Positions 49,201 to 56,648 of a DNA stretch of 64,000 nt are shown piece after piece. The DNA comes from Gemmatimonadota bacterium (lineage in GTDB: Bacteria; Gemmatimonadota; Gemmatimonadetes; Longimicrobiales; Gaopeijiaceae): assembly GCA_009838975.1 (NCBI GenBank), contig VXQO01000162.1, forward strand, positions 1 to 64,000, read 5' to 3'. The translations under genes were made by a program, and so were the position numbers. The stretch's first letter is position 1. Every line of letters starts with the position of its first letter. The notes below the pieces were generated by a model. The model saw only the letters and a program-made list of their open reading frames with translations, was not told the DNA's origin and did not search any database.

Positions 49201-49452
49201 GTCCTCGGTCTTCCACAGTCCGCCCGATGCCGCTCCGACGTAGTAGGTGAAGCGGTCCCCCGGCACGCCCGCCACCGACGTGATCCGGTTTCCGAGCGGG
49301 CCGATGTGGCGGTACTGCATCGAGGCGAAGGACGACGTGGGGACTTCCTGGGCGCTGCCGGGCGGCGGATTCATGACACTCGCGGCGACCGAAGCCAGCG
49401 CCAGACCGAATGCGACGGATGAGCGGAGCTTGCATGAAGGCATGGTGGACAT
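46201..49452 (-). CDS. Secreted VPS10/sortilin-like BNR-repeat beta-propeller protein
   Basis: 1083 residues with a signal peptide ending near GSAQE. Multiple Asp-box/BNR repeats are visible (GGLWKTEDGGVNW, GVWKSTDAGDSW, GIYRTMDGGATW, AIHVSRDGGTTW), forming one or two large propellers up to about residue 760. A beta-sandwich region follows (RVWWDLMNEPIAEVRLR) and then a C-terminal helical segment (LQMAALADIRADLEATGDL). This is the family usually named glycosyl hydrolase although no catalytic residues are shown for it. Met1 or Met4 could be the start. It heads a two-gene operon with the FG-GAP propeller, from the promoter at 49485-49513. Confidence 0.9.
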   Translation of the reverse strand: MSTMPSCKLRSSVAFGLALASVAASVMNPPPGSAQEVPTSSFASMQYRHIGPLGNRITSVAGVPGDRFTYYVGAASGGLWKTEDGGVNWRAVFDDQPVHSVGEVEVSPSDPNIVWAGTGEPFIRSNVSIGNGVWKSTDAGDSWTHMGLEGTGRISRIIVHPTNPDIVYAAAIGHGYAPQPERGIYRTMDGGATWEHVLYVDEETGASDLVMDPNNPRILFAGTWQIAIRTWTRTSGGPGSAIHVSRDGGTTWTRLAGNGLPTREIGKIALCMSRADSRRIYALIETGDGVPWEGGDTDGGELWRSDDGGRNWALVSYDRDLAGRTAYYTRCEVNPDDPDEAYFLAAAYSTTLDGGVTSSAAGFLQGPTWDNHDMWIDPYDGDRQLVGGDGGLAISGNRGRTWFRAQLPIAQMYHVTVDNAIPYNVMGNRQDGPSTRGPSNSRMGGLFGVGIPRGLWHSVGGGESGFATPDPTDPNIVWSSASGVGAGGGIVSRWDARTGQYREVEVWPESTTGHPADSLRYRFQWTFPLLISPHDNNTIYVTSQHVHRTTNRGQSWEVISPDLSTNNRSRMGISGGLTPDNIGVEYCCVIYAFDESPLEPGLLWAGTNDGLMHVSRDGGANWTNVTDNIPDLPPDGVVRGIDASRHTPGKAYMVIEHHQVGDFEARAYRTDDYGASWTAINNGVDDGVLSYTRSIHEDPVRPGLLYLGTEASVYVSFDDGDRWQRFHTNLPPAPMYGLVVQEHFNDLVVGTYGRGYWILDDITPLQQLTPEVAASASHLFNPRPAYRFRPISAPFTMFDDQSDGENPPYGASFNYWLGEGTDDSVVIEIASADGELVRTLQGTTDTGVNRVWWDLMNEPIAEVRLRTKPLYGDDIPLGEERWRPLAGGPLGGPGAGTFLQPPGTYTVTLRVGDQSHTQQLEVRKDPHSEGTMADIELQMAALADIRADLEATGDLINRVEWVRRQVLDARAVLEDRGDAAELVAAADSLNQRLIAAEDGLFQMRATGTGQDAIRYPTRLIERLGYLLTTVSVGDFRPTDQQGEVHTLLKQRLLRIREAVEEVLEDDLADFNRRIQALGMGVIS

Positions 49453-49484
49453 CTCTCGATGGAGTGCTGGAGGATTTCGCTGTT

Positions 49485-49513
49485 GGAATACCGGCTCAGG
49501 ATGCCAAAGTCAA
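49485..49513 (-). promoter_or_regulatory. Probable sigma70-type promoter of the beta-propeller operon
   Basis: On the minus strand TTGACT (49508-49513), a 17-base spacer and TATTCC (49485-49490) predict a start near 49478, about 25 bases before the ATG at 49452. Confidence 0.5.
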
Positions 49514-49582
49514 ACCGGCCGTCCGCGGTAGCGCCCGAGAGGCTGCACCACGAACGGCCGGTTGCCGGTTGTCGGGCTGCTG

Positions 49583-50056
49583 CTACCCGTGATCGTGGAC
49601 GTGTGCGTGCACCGGGGTCGTGACGAAGTCGGCGTGTCCCGACCCGATGGCGCCGTGCATGAGCATGAACGTCACATCGGTCTCGCCCGCCTCGTGGCCG
49701 TGCAGGTGGCCACCGAACTCCCCGGGCGTGTCCTGTTCCCACTCGGCGATCGACTCGTCCTCGATGTCGACCTCCAGGTATGTGTCGTCCTCCATCGGGA
49801 TTGCGTCACCGTCGTGGTCTACGAAGCGAACCGTGATGTGGGGCGTCTCTTCACCCTCGTCGACCTCCAATTCGCCGGTCCAGCTCTGGGTATCGCCGTC
49901 GTACGAAGCGATGACCTGGCCATTCATGACGAGTTCCAGCCCTTCAGGTTCGTAGTGCTCTTCCTCCGGCTCGGTGGACGACTCGCAGGCTGCGAGAACC
50001 AGAGCGACGGCGGCGAGCGCGGCCAACGGCCAGTTTCTGTAGCTCCATGTCTTCAT
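49583..50056 (-). CDS. His-rich envelope lipoprotein, probable metal-binding partner of the adjacent TonB receptor
   Basis: 157 residues. ATG 50056 has AAGGAG 7 bases upstream and begins a lipoprotein signal with Cys24 (ALVLAACESS). The mature domain is acidic and beta-rich. Its C-terminal part is His-rich (GGHLHGHEAGETDV) and the protein ends in HAHVHDHG. Such clusters suit zinc or copper. It follows the ZnuD-like receptor gene by 49 bases on the same strand. I infer that it captures metal at the surface or in the periplasm; no named family is recognised. Confidence 0.8.
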   Translation of the reverse strand: MKTWSYRNWPLAALAAVALVLAACESSTEPEEEHYEPEGLELVMNGQVIASYDGDTQSWTGELEVDEGEETPHITVRFVDHDGDAIPMEDDTYLEVDIEDESIAEWEQDTPGEFGGHLHGHEAGETDVTFMLMHGAIGSGHADFVTTPVHAHVHDHG

Positions 50057-50105
50057 TTCATGTCTCCTTGCGGTTCGATAAGTGGTGAGTCGTGCGCACG
50101 TCACG

Positions 50106-52355
50106 TCAAAACACGACCCGGTAGGTAAAACTCAGGCCTCTCCCGGCCTCGGGCATGATCTCTTTCACCCGGGAGAGGTGGTTGCGGTATACGGTATCCG
50201 TGGCGTTGTCGAGGCTGACGGCGAGGATGTTCAGACGCCCCCCCAGGGTGAGGCGGGCACCGGCCGAGACGTTCAGGACCGCATACCCGTCGGTCGGGGT
50301 CTCGAATTCGCCTACGCGTTCCTGCCGGGCTGCCATCTCTGCCTCTCCGCGGACGAACCACTGTGGCCGCTCATACTTGAGGGCCGCATGCCCCTTGAGC
50401 GGAGGCACGAGTGGCAGAGGTTGCTCGGTGGCCTTGAGGCTCCCCGTCACGGAGGACCCCACTGCCTCAAGCGCCAGCCCCCGACCCAGGTCCGCGTCCA
50501 ACGTGGCTTCAAAGCCGCTGAACACGGCATCGTTGCCCCGGAACTGATAGATGGGCAGGAGCACACGGCTGAGTCGGCCCGTGTCCTCCCCGTAGACGTA
50601 ATCCTTGATGTCGTTGTAGAACCCGGTCACCTCACCCCGCAGCCGGTCGAAGTCGAAGCGGAAGAAGATGTCGAGTCCCCTCCCGATCTCACCCGCCAGT
50701 GACGGGTTTCCGACTTCAAAGGCGTAGGCCGCGAGGTGCGGACCCTCCGAATAGAGTTCGTTGATGTCCGGTGCCCGGAACGCATGGACGAAACTGGTCC
50801 CGAGGGTCAGTCCGGCGGCCGGGCTGTAGAGCGCGCCGACCGACCCCGAAAGAGAGTGGAAACCACGATCCCGGATGTCTCCGATATCCGAATCCGGATC
50901 CTCCTGCAGGGGATCGGCCACCGTCCAGTCGTAGCGCAAACCCCACTCGAGCCGGGTTGCGCCCAGGTCGACCTCTTCAAGGAAGTACATGGACGCTCTG
51001 CCCCGGCGCGTGTCGGGCGTGTAGAGGCCACCACCGTACTCGAAATCCTCCCACGACAGGCGGGCGCCGACCGCGCCCCCCGAGAAGGGGCCCCACTCCG
51101 CGTGGCGGCCGAGCACGTCGCCGCTGACCACCTGGTGGTGATACAGAGTGCCCAGAATGTTCGGCGGTTCGATCTCCCGGTGCTCGTACCAGGTGTGGGT
51201 CGCATCGACGCGGATATCGCGAAAGAACCCTTCCGGTTGCTCGACCACGGTTCGGAACTTCGAGGCGAAGCGCTCCATCTCGATGCGCACCCCTTCTTCG
51301 TGCCCTCCTACGAATCCGCCGGGAATGCCGTAGTCGTTGAGGTACCCGCGGAAGGACGCTCCCAGATGGCCCCAATCCGCTATGTAGGCCGATCCCACAC
51401 CGCCGCTCCATACCCGGCCATCCGTGTTGAGCAGCGTGCCCAGCGGGGTCTTGAGGTCTCCGCCCATGCGTCCGGACACCTCCAGGCGCAGCGGCACCTG
51501 TTCCGCCACCGGGAAGACCACGGTCGCGCTTCCGCCAGACGAAGCCGTCACGGTCTGGCTCTGCAGGGTCGCAGATCCCGTCGTGTGGTGCGGCACGGCC
51601 GACGGGATCTCGTCGCGGATGACATTGATCACTCCTCCCAGCGCGTTGCCGCCGTAGAGCAGCGCCCCCGGGCCGCGCACGACCTCGATACGCCGCGCCG
51701 GCGCCGGGTCGAGTCCGGTAGTGTGATCGGTGCCCGAATTGGAAGCATCCTCCACCCGCGTCCCGTCCTCCAGCACGAGCACCCGGTCGCCGCTAAGCCC
51801 GCGCACGACCGGCTGCGAGACGGTCGGACCCATGGTCGTCACGGCCATTCCGGGCATCGAGGCCAATGTGGCCGCCACCGTCCCTTGCATCCGGCGCTGC
51901 AGTTCGTCGCCGGCCATGACGCTGACCGGTCGAAGGGCTTCCGCGGCGCCTCGCTCGCTGAGGGTAGCGGTGACCACCATCCCCTGCAGCGCGATCGGCG
52001 ACGTTGCCAGTTCGATGACGACGACCGGGGACTCGTCTCCCACGGCGACCTCGGTCGTCGCGCTGCGGTAGCCCAGCCGTTCGATCCGCAGGGAGTAGGT
52101 TCCTGCTGCGATCCGCGTCAGGTGGAACGTTCCGTCCCCGTGCGTGACCGCCATCGTGCCCGTTCCAACCACCGAAACGAACGCACCCGCGAGCGGGTCG
52201 CCCGTCTCGGCATCCCGCACCACGCCCTCGATCTCGCCCTGGTGCTCCGGCTCCTGCGCTGACGCAGGCGCCGACAACACGGCAACCCCGGCGACGGTCG
52301 TGACGACGCCGGTGCATAGCAACTCGGACAAGGTCTTCTTCAAGGTATGGTGCAC
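50106..52355 (-). CDS. TonB-dependent receptor, ZnuD-like, with N-terminal carboxypeptidase-regulatory domain
   Basis: 749 residues from GTG 52355, which gives a clean signal peptide (HHTLKKTLSELLCTGVV...ASAQ); GTG 52397 in the same frame is an alternative. Order: regulatory-like beta-sandwich (GVVRDAETGDPLAGAFVSV), plug (ASNSGTDHTTGLDPAPARRI, EVVRGPGALLYGGNALGGVI), then barrel ending in aromatic FTYRVVF. The DHTTGLDP and FVGGHEEGVRIEMER segments resemble ZnuD-type zinc receptors. The next gene encodes a His-rich lipoprotein and the preceding one a small Cys/His protein, so zinc or another divalent metal is the likely cargo. Confidence 0.88.
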   Translation of the reverse strand: MHHTLKKTLSELLCTGVVTTVAGVAVLSAPASAQEPEHQGEIEGVVRDAETGDPLAGAFVSVVGTGTMAVTHGDGTFHLTRIAAGTYSLRIERLGYRSATTEVAVGDESPVVVIELATSPIALQGMVVTATLSERGAAEALRPVSVMAGDELQRRMQGTVAATLASMPGMAVTTMGPTVSQPVVRGLSGDRVLVLEDGTRVEDASNSGTDHTTGLDPAPARRIEVVRGPGALLYGGNALGGVINVIRDEIPSAVPHHTTGSATLQSQTVTASSGGSATVVFPVAEQVPLRLEVSGRMGGDLKTPLGTLLNTDGRVWSGGVGSAYIADWGHLGASFRGYLNDYGIPGGFVGGHEEGVRIEMERFASKFRTVVEQPEGFFRDIRVDATHTWYEHREIEPPNILGTLYHHQVVSGDVLGRHAEWGPFSGGAVGARLSWEDFEYGGGLYTPDTRRGRASMYFLEEVDLGATRLEWGLRYDWTVADPLQEDPDSDIGDIRDRGFHSLSGSVGALYSPAAGLTLGTSFVHAFRAPDINELYSEGPHLAAYAFEVGNPSLAGEIGRGLDIFFRFDFDRLRGEVTGFYNDIKDYVYGEDTGRLSRVLLPIYQFRGNDAVFSGFEATLDADLGRGLALEAVGSSVTGSLKATEQPLPLVPPLKGHAALKYERPQWFVRGEAEMAARQERVGEFETPTDGYAVLNVSAGARLTLGGRLNILAVSLDNATDTVYRNHLSRVKEIMPEAGRGLSFTYRVVF

Positions 52356-52458
52356 ATCGCTTGGAACGCAGGAATTCGACGGGTGCCAGCCATCCACCTG
52401 GGAGGGCGAACCCGCGAACGACGCTGATGGGAGCGGGGCGGAAGAGGCCCCGGGGGCC

Positions 52459-52854
52459 TCAGGCGATGGGCGGAGCTCTGGGGAAGAAAGACCCCAGCAG
52501 AACCGGAGCCGCCGGGGGACGGCCGGCCGCCGGATCCGGCTCGGGCAGCCGGAGAGGAGGTGCGCTCACCCTGGGAAGCGCTATTCCCCCCGACACACCC
52601 GCCTTGGCAAGCGATCGCACCACCTGGCAGAACGTGTGCCCGTGATCCATGGCACAGTCCGCGTTGTCAGGCGATTCCAAATGGACCGGTGACCCGAATC
52701 GCTCGATGTCGAGGACCGCATCGGCCGGCCCCAGGGACACCGCCAGACCCATCTGCAGCGTGGCAAGCGAAAAAACTGCCGTCCGGCGCAAGTCCCATCT
52801 GTTCGATCGCCGGAAGAACAACTGCCACCGCCTCGCACTCGGGTGAACAAACAC
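52459..52854 (-). CDS. Small exported Cys/His protein upstream of ZnuD-like receptor
   Basis: 131 residues. A basic N-terminus leads into a hydrophobic stretch (RRTAVFSLATLQMGLAVSL), then a short region with spaced metal-type residues: HLES, CAMDHGHTFC. The Pro/Ala-rich tail (APPLRLPEP, PPAAPVLLG) looks disordered. It starts at GTG 52854, a start such as Met35 being possible, and ends about 100 bases before the receptor gene on the same strand. Short proteins with this H/C pattern are often seen beside metal receptors. The family is not firmly recognised and the gene could be spurious, though the operon position and motif favour it. Confidence 0.5.
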   Translation of the reverse strand: MFVHPSARRWQLFFRRSNRWDLRRTAVFSLATLQMGLAVSLGPADAVLDIERFGSPVHLESPDNADCAMDHGHTFCQVVRSLAKAGVSGGIALPRVSAPPLRLPEPDPAAGRPPAAPVLLGSFFPRAPPIA

Positions 52855-52868
52855 CGGAAACTGCGGGA

Positions 52869-52897
52869 AATGAAGCCTGCGATTCCCTAACCGTCAA
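52869..52897 (-). promoter_or_regulatory. Possible promoter of the putative metal-uptake operon
   Basis: On the minus strand TTGACG (52892-52897), a 17-base spacer and TTCATT (52869-52874) lie just upstream of GTG 52854. No Zur- or Fur-type inverted repeat was recognised over it. Confidence 0.35.
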
Positions 52898-52928
52898 GTT
52901 GCATTCGGCTGTCCGGTGCGTGAGATCA

Positions 52929-53002
52929 TGGGCCCAGAGGGACTTGAACCCCCGACCGTCGGATTATGAGTCCGCTGCTCTGACCGCCTGAGCTATGGGC
53001 CC
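52929..53002 (-). tRNA. tRNA with anticodon CAT (elongator Met or lysidine-type Ile2)
   Basis: Cloverleaf on the minus strand: acceptor GGGCCCA/TGGGCCC, D-arm GCTC...GAGC, anticodon loop CTCATAA and T-loop TTCAAGT. CCA is not encoded. It lacks the GGG/CCC anticodon stem of an initiator tRNA. The GGGCC acceptor start recalls tRNA-Ile, but Met cannot be excluded by eye. It starts 63 bases after the upp stop on the same strand and may be on the same transcript. Confidence 0.93.
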
Positions 53003-53065
53003 GCTTAACGGTAACCGCGGGGAGAGGTCCCGGCCACCGGAGTTCCGTGGCCAGGGCCGCTGGCG

Positions 53066-53701
53066 CTACAGCGTACCGAACAGACGGTCACCGGCGTCTC
53101 CGAGGCCCGGAACGATGTAGCCGCGCTGGTTGAGTCTGCGATCGAGAGCGGCCGCGTAGACGGGTACATCCGGGTGCTCGATTGCCAGGCGGCCGGCTCC
53201 TTCGGGCGCCGCGATCAGACACATCATCGCGAGGTTCTTCACACCGCGTGACTTGAGGTCCGCAATGGACGCGCAGGCGGTGCCGCCCGTACCGAGCATC
53301 GGATCCACAAGCAGAAAGCTGAACCGCGCAGGATCGGGGGGCACCTTTCCGTAGTAGCGCACCGGCTGGAGCGTCTCTTCGTTCCGGTAGAAGCCCAGGT
53401 GGCCCACCCGCGCGCCCGGCATGAGCCGCAGAACGCCCTCGACCATGCCAAGCCCCGCCCGAAGGATCGGGACGACTACGAAGCGGTCTTCGCGGATGCG
53501 CCGAGCCCGGGTCTCACGGAGTGGCGTCGCAAACGTCACCTCCTCGCCCTCCAGCGCCCGCGTCGCATGGAAGGTCATGAGCAGCGTGATCTCTTCGACC
53601 AGTTCCCGCATCCGCCTGAGACCGGTGTTCCGGTCACGCACAAGGGACAGCTTGTGTTCGATGAGCGGATGCTCGACCACCTCGATTGTGAGTTCAGCCA
53701 T
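53066..53701 (-). CDS. upp: Uracil phosphoribosyltransferase
   Basis: 211 residues, the standard length. The PRPP loop (LLVDPMLGTGGTACASI), RAGLGMVEGVL and the uracil-binding tail (RGYIVPGLGDAGDRLFGTL) are all present. It makes UMP from uracil and PRPP, the salvage route complementing the pyr operon at 56887-59701. ATG 53701 is chosen by homology (MAELTIEVVEHPLIEHKLS); it lies within the end of the pseudouridine synthase gene (8-base overlap), so it is probably the last protein gene of the scpA-scpB-rluB operon. Confidence 0.96.
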   Translation of the reverse strand: MAELTIEVVEHPLIEHKLSLVRDRNTGLRRMRELVEEITLLMTFHATRALEGEEVTFATPLRETRARRIREDRFVVVPILRAGLGMVEGVLRLMPGARVGHLGFYRNEETLQPVRYYGKVPPDPARFSFLLVDPMLGTGGTACASIADLKSRGVKNLAMMCLIAAPEGAGRLAIEHPDVPVYAAALDRRLNQRGYIVPGLGDAGDRLFGTL

Positions 53702-54461
53702 TGTCGTTCCCCTGGCGTCTCCGCGACCGGTTGCGGCGGCGGCCACCTCTTCGTCGGACGAGGGCGCGCGCCTGTGCGAGTTCCGATGCATGTGCCGGCC
53801 TCCAGTTTCCGGCCTTCAGCCTTCCCAGGCGAAACGGACCGAAGCGTGTGCGCTCCAGCTCCACCACGGGGTGTCCGACCGCCTTGAGAAGCCGCCGCAC
53901 CTCGCGCTTGCGCCCCTCAGCAAGAACCAGCCTCACACCCCACGCTTCATCGCCAAGGCGAAGCTTCCGAACTGCTCTCGGCCGCGCGAAGCCGTCTTCG
54001 AGTTCCATGCCCTGTCTGAGCGAACGCAGCGCCCGGGCGGTGATCCGGCCCCGCACCCGCGCCACGTACTCCCTCTCGACCCCCCCGCTGGGATGTGCCA
54101 GTGCGAAGCCCATGTCGCCGTCGTTGGTCAGCAGGAGCAGCCCGGAGGTATCGCGATCCAGGCGTCCGACGTAGTGCAGCGGGCCGGCCCACGCGGGGAG
54201 GAGGGCGTAGATCGTTTCCCCGCCGTGGGGATCGCTGCGGGTGCAGAGTACTCCCCGCGGCTTGTGGAAGACGACCCAGCGCTGCGGGGCGGCTTCCACC
54301 ATACGCCCATCCACCGCTACGGTGTCCACACCGGGGGTGACGAGCGTTCCCATCTCCTGCACCGGAACCCCGTTGATCGCGATCCGCCCCTCGCGCATCA
54401 GCGCCTCGGCCTGTCTGCGCGACGCCAACCCCGCCTGTGCGACGTACTTCTGGACACGCAT
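53694..54461 (-). CDS. rluB: 23S rRNA pseudouridine synthase, RluB/RsuA family
   Basis: 255 residues from ATG 54461. An S4 RNA-binding domain (MRVQKYVAQAGLASRRQAEA) precedes the catalytic domain with the nucleophile Asp in GRLDRDTSGLLLLTND. The C-terminus is strongly basic (RRRGGRRRNRSRRRQ). It isomerises a uridine in rRNA; RluB-type activity is inferred from its position next to scpB, a common arrangement, rather than from residues that separate RluB from RluE/RsuA. Confidence 0.9.
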   Translation of the reverse strand: MRVQKYVAQAGLASRRQAEALMREGRIAINGVPVQEMGTLVTPGVDTVAVDGRMVEAAPQRWVVFHKPRGVLCTRSDPHGGETIYALLPAWAGPLHYVGRLDRDTSGLLLLTNDGDMGFALAHPSGGVEREYVARVRGRITARALRSLRQGMELEDGFARPRAVRKLRLGDEAWGVRLVLAEGRKREVRRLLKAVGHPVVELERTRFGPFRLGRLKAGNWRPAHASELAQARALVRRRGGRRRNRSRRRQGNDNG

Positions 54462-54477
54462 GGCCTCGGGAGCGCCC

Positions 54478-55038
54478 CTACCCCTCCGCATCATCCGACC
54501 CCGCCAGCGGTGTGCCGTCGCGAAGCACCACGGGCAGCTCCTCGGGCCGTGGCAAGTCGTCCAGCGACGCGAACCCGAAATGCTCCATGAACCTTCCGGT
54601 GGTGCCGTAGAGGACTGGACGTCCGACACCCTCGCCGCGTCCTACCGCCTCGATCAGCCCCCGGTCGAGCAGGGTGCGGATCACTCCGGTCGAATTGACG
54701 CCGCGGATGTACTCGACCTCGACCCGGCTGATCGGCTGCCTGTAGGCCACGATCGCAAGAGCCTCGAGCGCGGGGCCCGACAGGCGCGACGTCCGGGGGA
54801 CCGTGTCGAAGCGCTCCAGGTATGGTGCGAACTCCGGCCGCGTGATCAGCTGGTATCCGTCCGCCACCTGCCGCAACTCGAACGCCCGCCCGGACCTGTC
54901 GTACTCGTCCCTGAGGGCCGTCAGCGCCGCCTCCACCCGGTCCTCGTCCAGCGTCTCGTCCGCGCGGACGATGTCACCGGCCGCCAGCGGCGCGTCGCTG
55001 GCGAAGAGGATCGCCTCCACGATGCTGGCGTCGTTCAC
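54478..55038 (-). CDS. scpB: Segregation and condensation protein B
   Basis: 186 residues with two winged-helix domains: SIVEAILFASDAPL at the start, and the family motif LEALAIVAYRQPISRVEVEYIRG (in parts) in the second, then LYGTTGRFMEHFG. ScpB dimers bind the ScpA linker and form the kleisin complex with SMC for chromosome compaction. The start overlaps the scpA stop by 4 bases; no smc gene is in the window. Confidence 0.95.
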   Translation of the reverse strand: MNDASIVEAILFASDAPLAAGDIVRADETLDEDRVEAALTALRDEYDRSGRAFELRQVADGYQLITRPEFAPYLERFDTVPRTSRLSGPALEALAIVAYRQPISRVEVEYIRGVNSTGVIRTLLDRGLIEAVGRGEGVGRPVLYGTTGRFMEHFGFASLDDLPRPEELPVVLRDGTPLAGSDDAEG

Positions 55039-55835
55039 CGAGGCGCCTCATCGTCAGCGGACGGGTCGGCCGATCCGATCCCCGCGTTCGGCCCCCTGTA
55101 GATCCAGAGGGGAGAAAACGGCTCCGTCTGCCGGAGCGTGACCACGCGCCGCCTCCCGAGCTCCAGACCGGCCAGGAACGTCATCACGCCGTGGATGCGC
55201 TCCTTCCAAGGCGCGATCAGCTTCGCGAACTCGATACTGCGCCTCTGCGTCACGGCGGCGACGATCAGGTCGACCTTCTCGCGCATCGAGACCGGGCGCG
55301 TCTCCACGCGGTGCTCCCGTTCCCGCTCGACCGGTGCCTCGATGGCCAGCGCCGCCGCGAAAACGTCTTCCCAGGTCACCGTGAGCGGGGCGTCCATCAG
55401 AGCAGGCCTGCTGCGCGGCTGCACGAATCCCTTGCCGAAACGGCGGCCCCGGTCGTCCTCCGCGCTGCGCAGCCGGCTCGCGATCTCGCGGATCTGCTCG
55501 TACTCGAGGAGACGCCTGACCAGCTCGGCGCGCGGATCGTGGTCCTCGTCGTCCGCCGGGCCGGGCAGAAGCATCCGCGCCTTGATGCGCACCAGGGTCG
55601 CCGCCATCTCCAGAAACTCCCCCGCTTCGTCCACGTCCCCGTCGTGCATTTCCTCGATCGCGGTCAGGAACTGCCGCGTGATCCTGGCGATCGGGATATC
55701 GAAGATGTCGATGTCCTGCGTGCGGATGAGGTGCAGCAGAAGATCCAGGGGGCCATGGAAGCGTTCGGTCTCGACGACGAGCAGGCCGTCTTCGATCGTC
55801 CCCGGGTCGCGGGAACCGTCGCGTTCGAGGATCAT
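55035..55835 (-). CDS. scpA: Segregation and condensation protein A (kleisin)
   Basis: 266 residues from ATG 55835. The N-terminal SMC-binding region (FHGPLDLLLHLIRTQDIDIFDIPI, in two parts) and MAATLVRIKARMLLP are diagnostic; a central acidic linker (DDEDHDPRAELV) and a C-terminal winged helix (FLAGLELGRRRVVTLRQTEPF) follow. It bridges SMC heads in the condensin complex. ATG 55835 overlaps the M50 protease stop by 4 bases. The upstream frame extension runs through the M50 gene and is not used. Confidence 0.95.
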   Translation of the reverse strand: MILERDGSRDPGTIEDGLLVVETERFHGPLDLLLHLIRTQDIDIFDIPIARITRQFLTAIEEMHDGDVDEAGEFLEMAATLVRIKARMLLPGPADDEDHDPRAELVRRLLEYEQIREIASRLRSAEDDRGRRFGKGFVQPRSRPALMDAPLTVTWEDVFAAALAIEAPVEREREHRVETRPVSMREKVDLIVAAVTQRRSIEFAKLIAPWKERIHGVMTFLAGLELGRRRVVTLRQTEPFSPLWIYRGPNAGIGSADPSADDEAPR

Positions 55836-56491
55836 CCTACCGTCGCCCTCAGGATCCACTGGAACGCCAGGAAGACCGGCGACAGCGCTACGGCGAACGC
55901 GCCGGGGAAGAGCACGAGGGTAAAGAACAGCAACGTGATCCCGTACCGTCCCATACTCCGGTAGCGCACCCCCAGCTCGGGTGGAAGCAGGTGATAGAGG
56001 ACGTGGGAGCCGTCGAGCGGCGGGATCGGGATGAGGTTGAAGTAGGCTAGAATCAGGTTGATGAAAACGCCGTAAGTCAGCATCAGAACGATGCTTGAGG
56101 TGAGCGACCCGAAAGTGCTGCCATCCGTGGTGGAGGTGACGCCGAACGCGGCCATGAGCGCGAGCAGCGCCGCGCAGACGGCGACGAGCCCGAGATTGGA
56201 GACGATGCCGGCCAGCGAGACGCGGATGTCCCCCGCGCGGTAGTCGCGGTAATTCCGCGGGTTCACCGGGACGGGTTTCGCCCATCCGAAGAGGAAGTCC
56301 CCGGGGAGGAGATGGAGGACCACTGGAACCACAATCGATCCCACCAGATCGAGATGCGGCAGCGGATTCAGCGTGATCCGGCCCAGGTCCCGTGCGGTGG
56401 GATCCCCTTCCCTGAGCGCCTGCCACGCGTGCGCCACCTCGTGGACGACCACGGAGAAGAGGAGAACCGGAACGATGAGCAGGAAGTCCAT
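55832..56491 (-). CDS. Site-2 protease family M50 membrane metallopeptidase
   Basis: 219 residues, about six hydrophobic segments. The zinc motif H17-E-V-A-H21 is inside the first membrane helix, and the third-ligand motif region (LIPIPPLDGSHVLYHLLP) is in a later one. This compact form, lacking a PDZ domain, is the rhomboid-like YwhC group usually found before scpA in many bacteria, as here. It presumably cleaves membrane proteins; targets are unknown. It heads the scpA-scpB-rluB-upp operon. Confidence 0.92.
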   Translation of the reverse strand: MDFLLIVPVLLFSVVVHEVAHAWQALREGDPTARDLGRITLNPLPHLDLVGSIVVPVVLHLLPGDFLFGWAKPVPVNPRNYRDYRAGDIRVSLAGIVSNLGLVAVCAALLALMAAFGVTSTTDGSTFGSLTSSIVLMLTYGVFINLILAYFNLIPIPPLDGSHVLYHLLPPELGVRYRSMGRYGITLLFFTLVLFPGAFAVALSPVFLAFQWILRATVG

Positions 56492-56555
56492 GTCAGGTGT
56501 CCAGCGCTACGGCACGCCTTTCCGACGGGTGCGGGGGTGTGGTCGGCGGCCCCCG

Positions 56556-56584
56556 TTGATCGGACCGGCCGGTGTTTCTACCTT
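56556..56584 (+). promoter_or_regulatory. Probable promoter of rpsT
   Basis: TTGATC (56556-56561), a 17-base spacer and TACCTT (56579-56584) predict a start near 56591, some 58 bases before the rpsT ATG. The leader holds a TGTGT...ACACA inverted repeat at 56585-56605. Confidence 0.45.
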
Positions 56585-56648
56585 TGTGTCCGCAATGTAA
56601 ACACATAGTGGCGGAAACACACGACGCCAGCAGGGAAACCGGAGAAGC

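Noticed and set aside
47911-52262. Long plus-strand frames opposite the BNR protein and the ZnuD-like receptor
   Set aside because: Composition and lack of motifs mark them as antisense shadows.
52855-52928. Zur- or Fur-box ahead of the metal-uptake genes
   Set aside because: No AT-rich inverted repeat of the right form is visible; only a weak promoter is supported.
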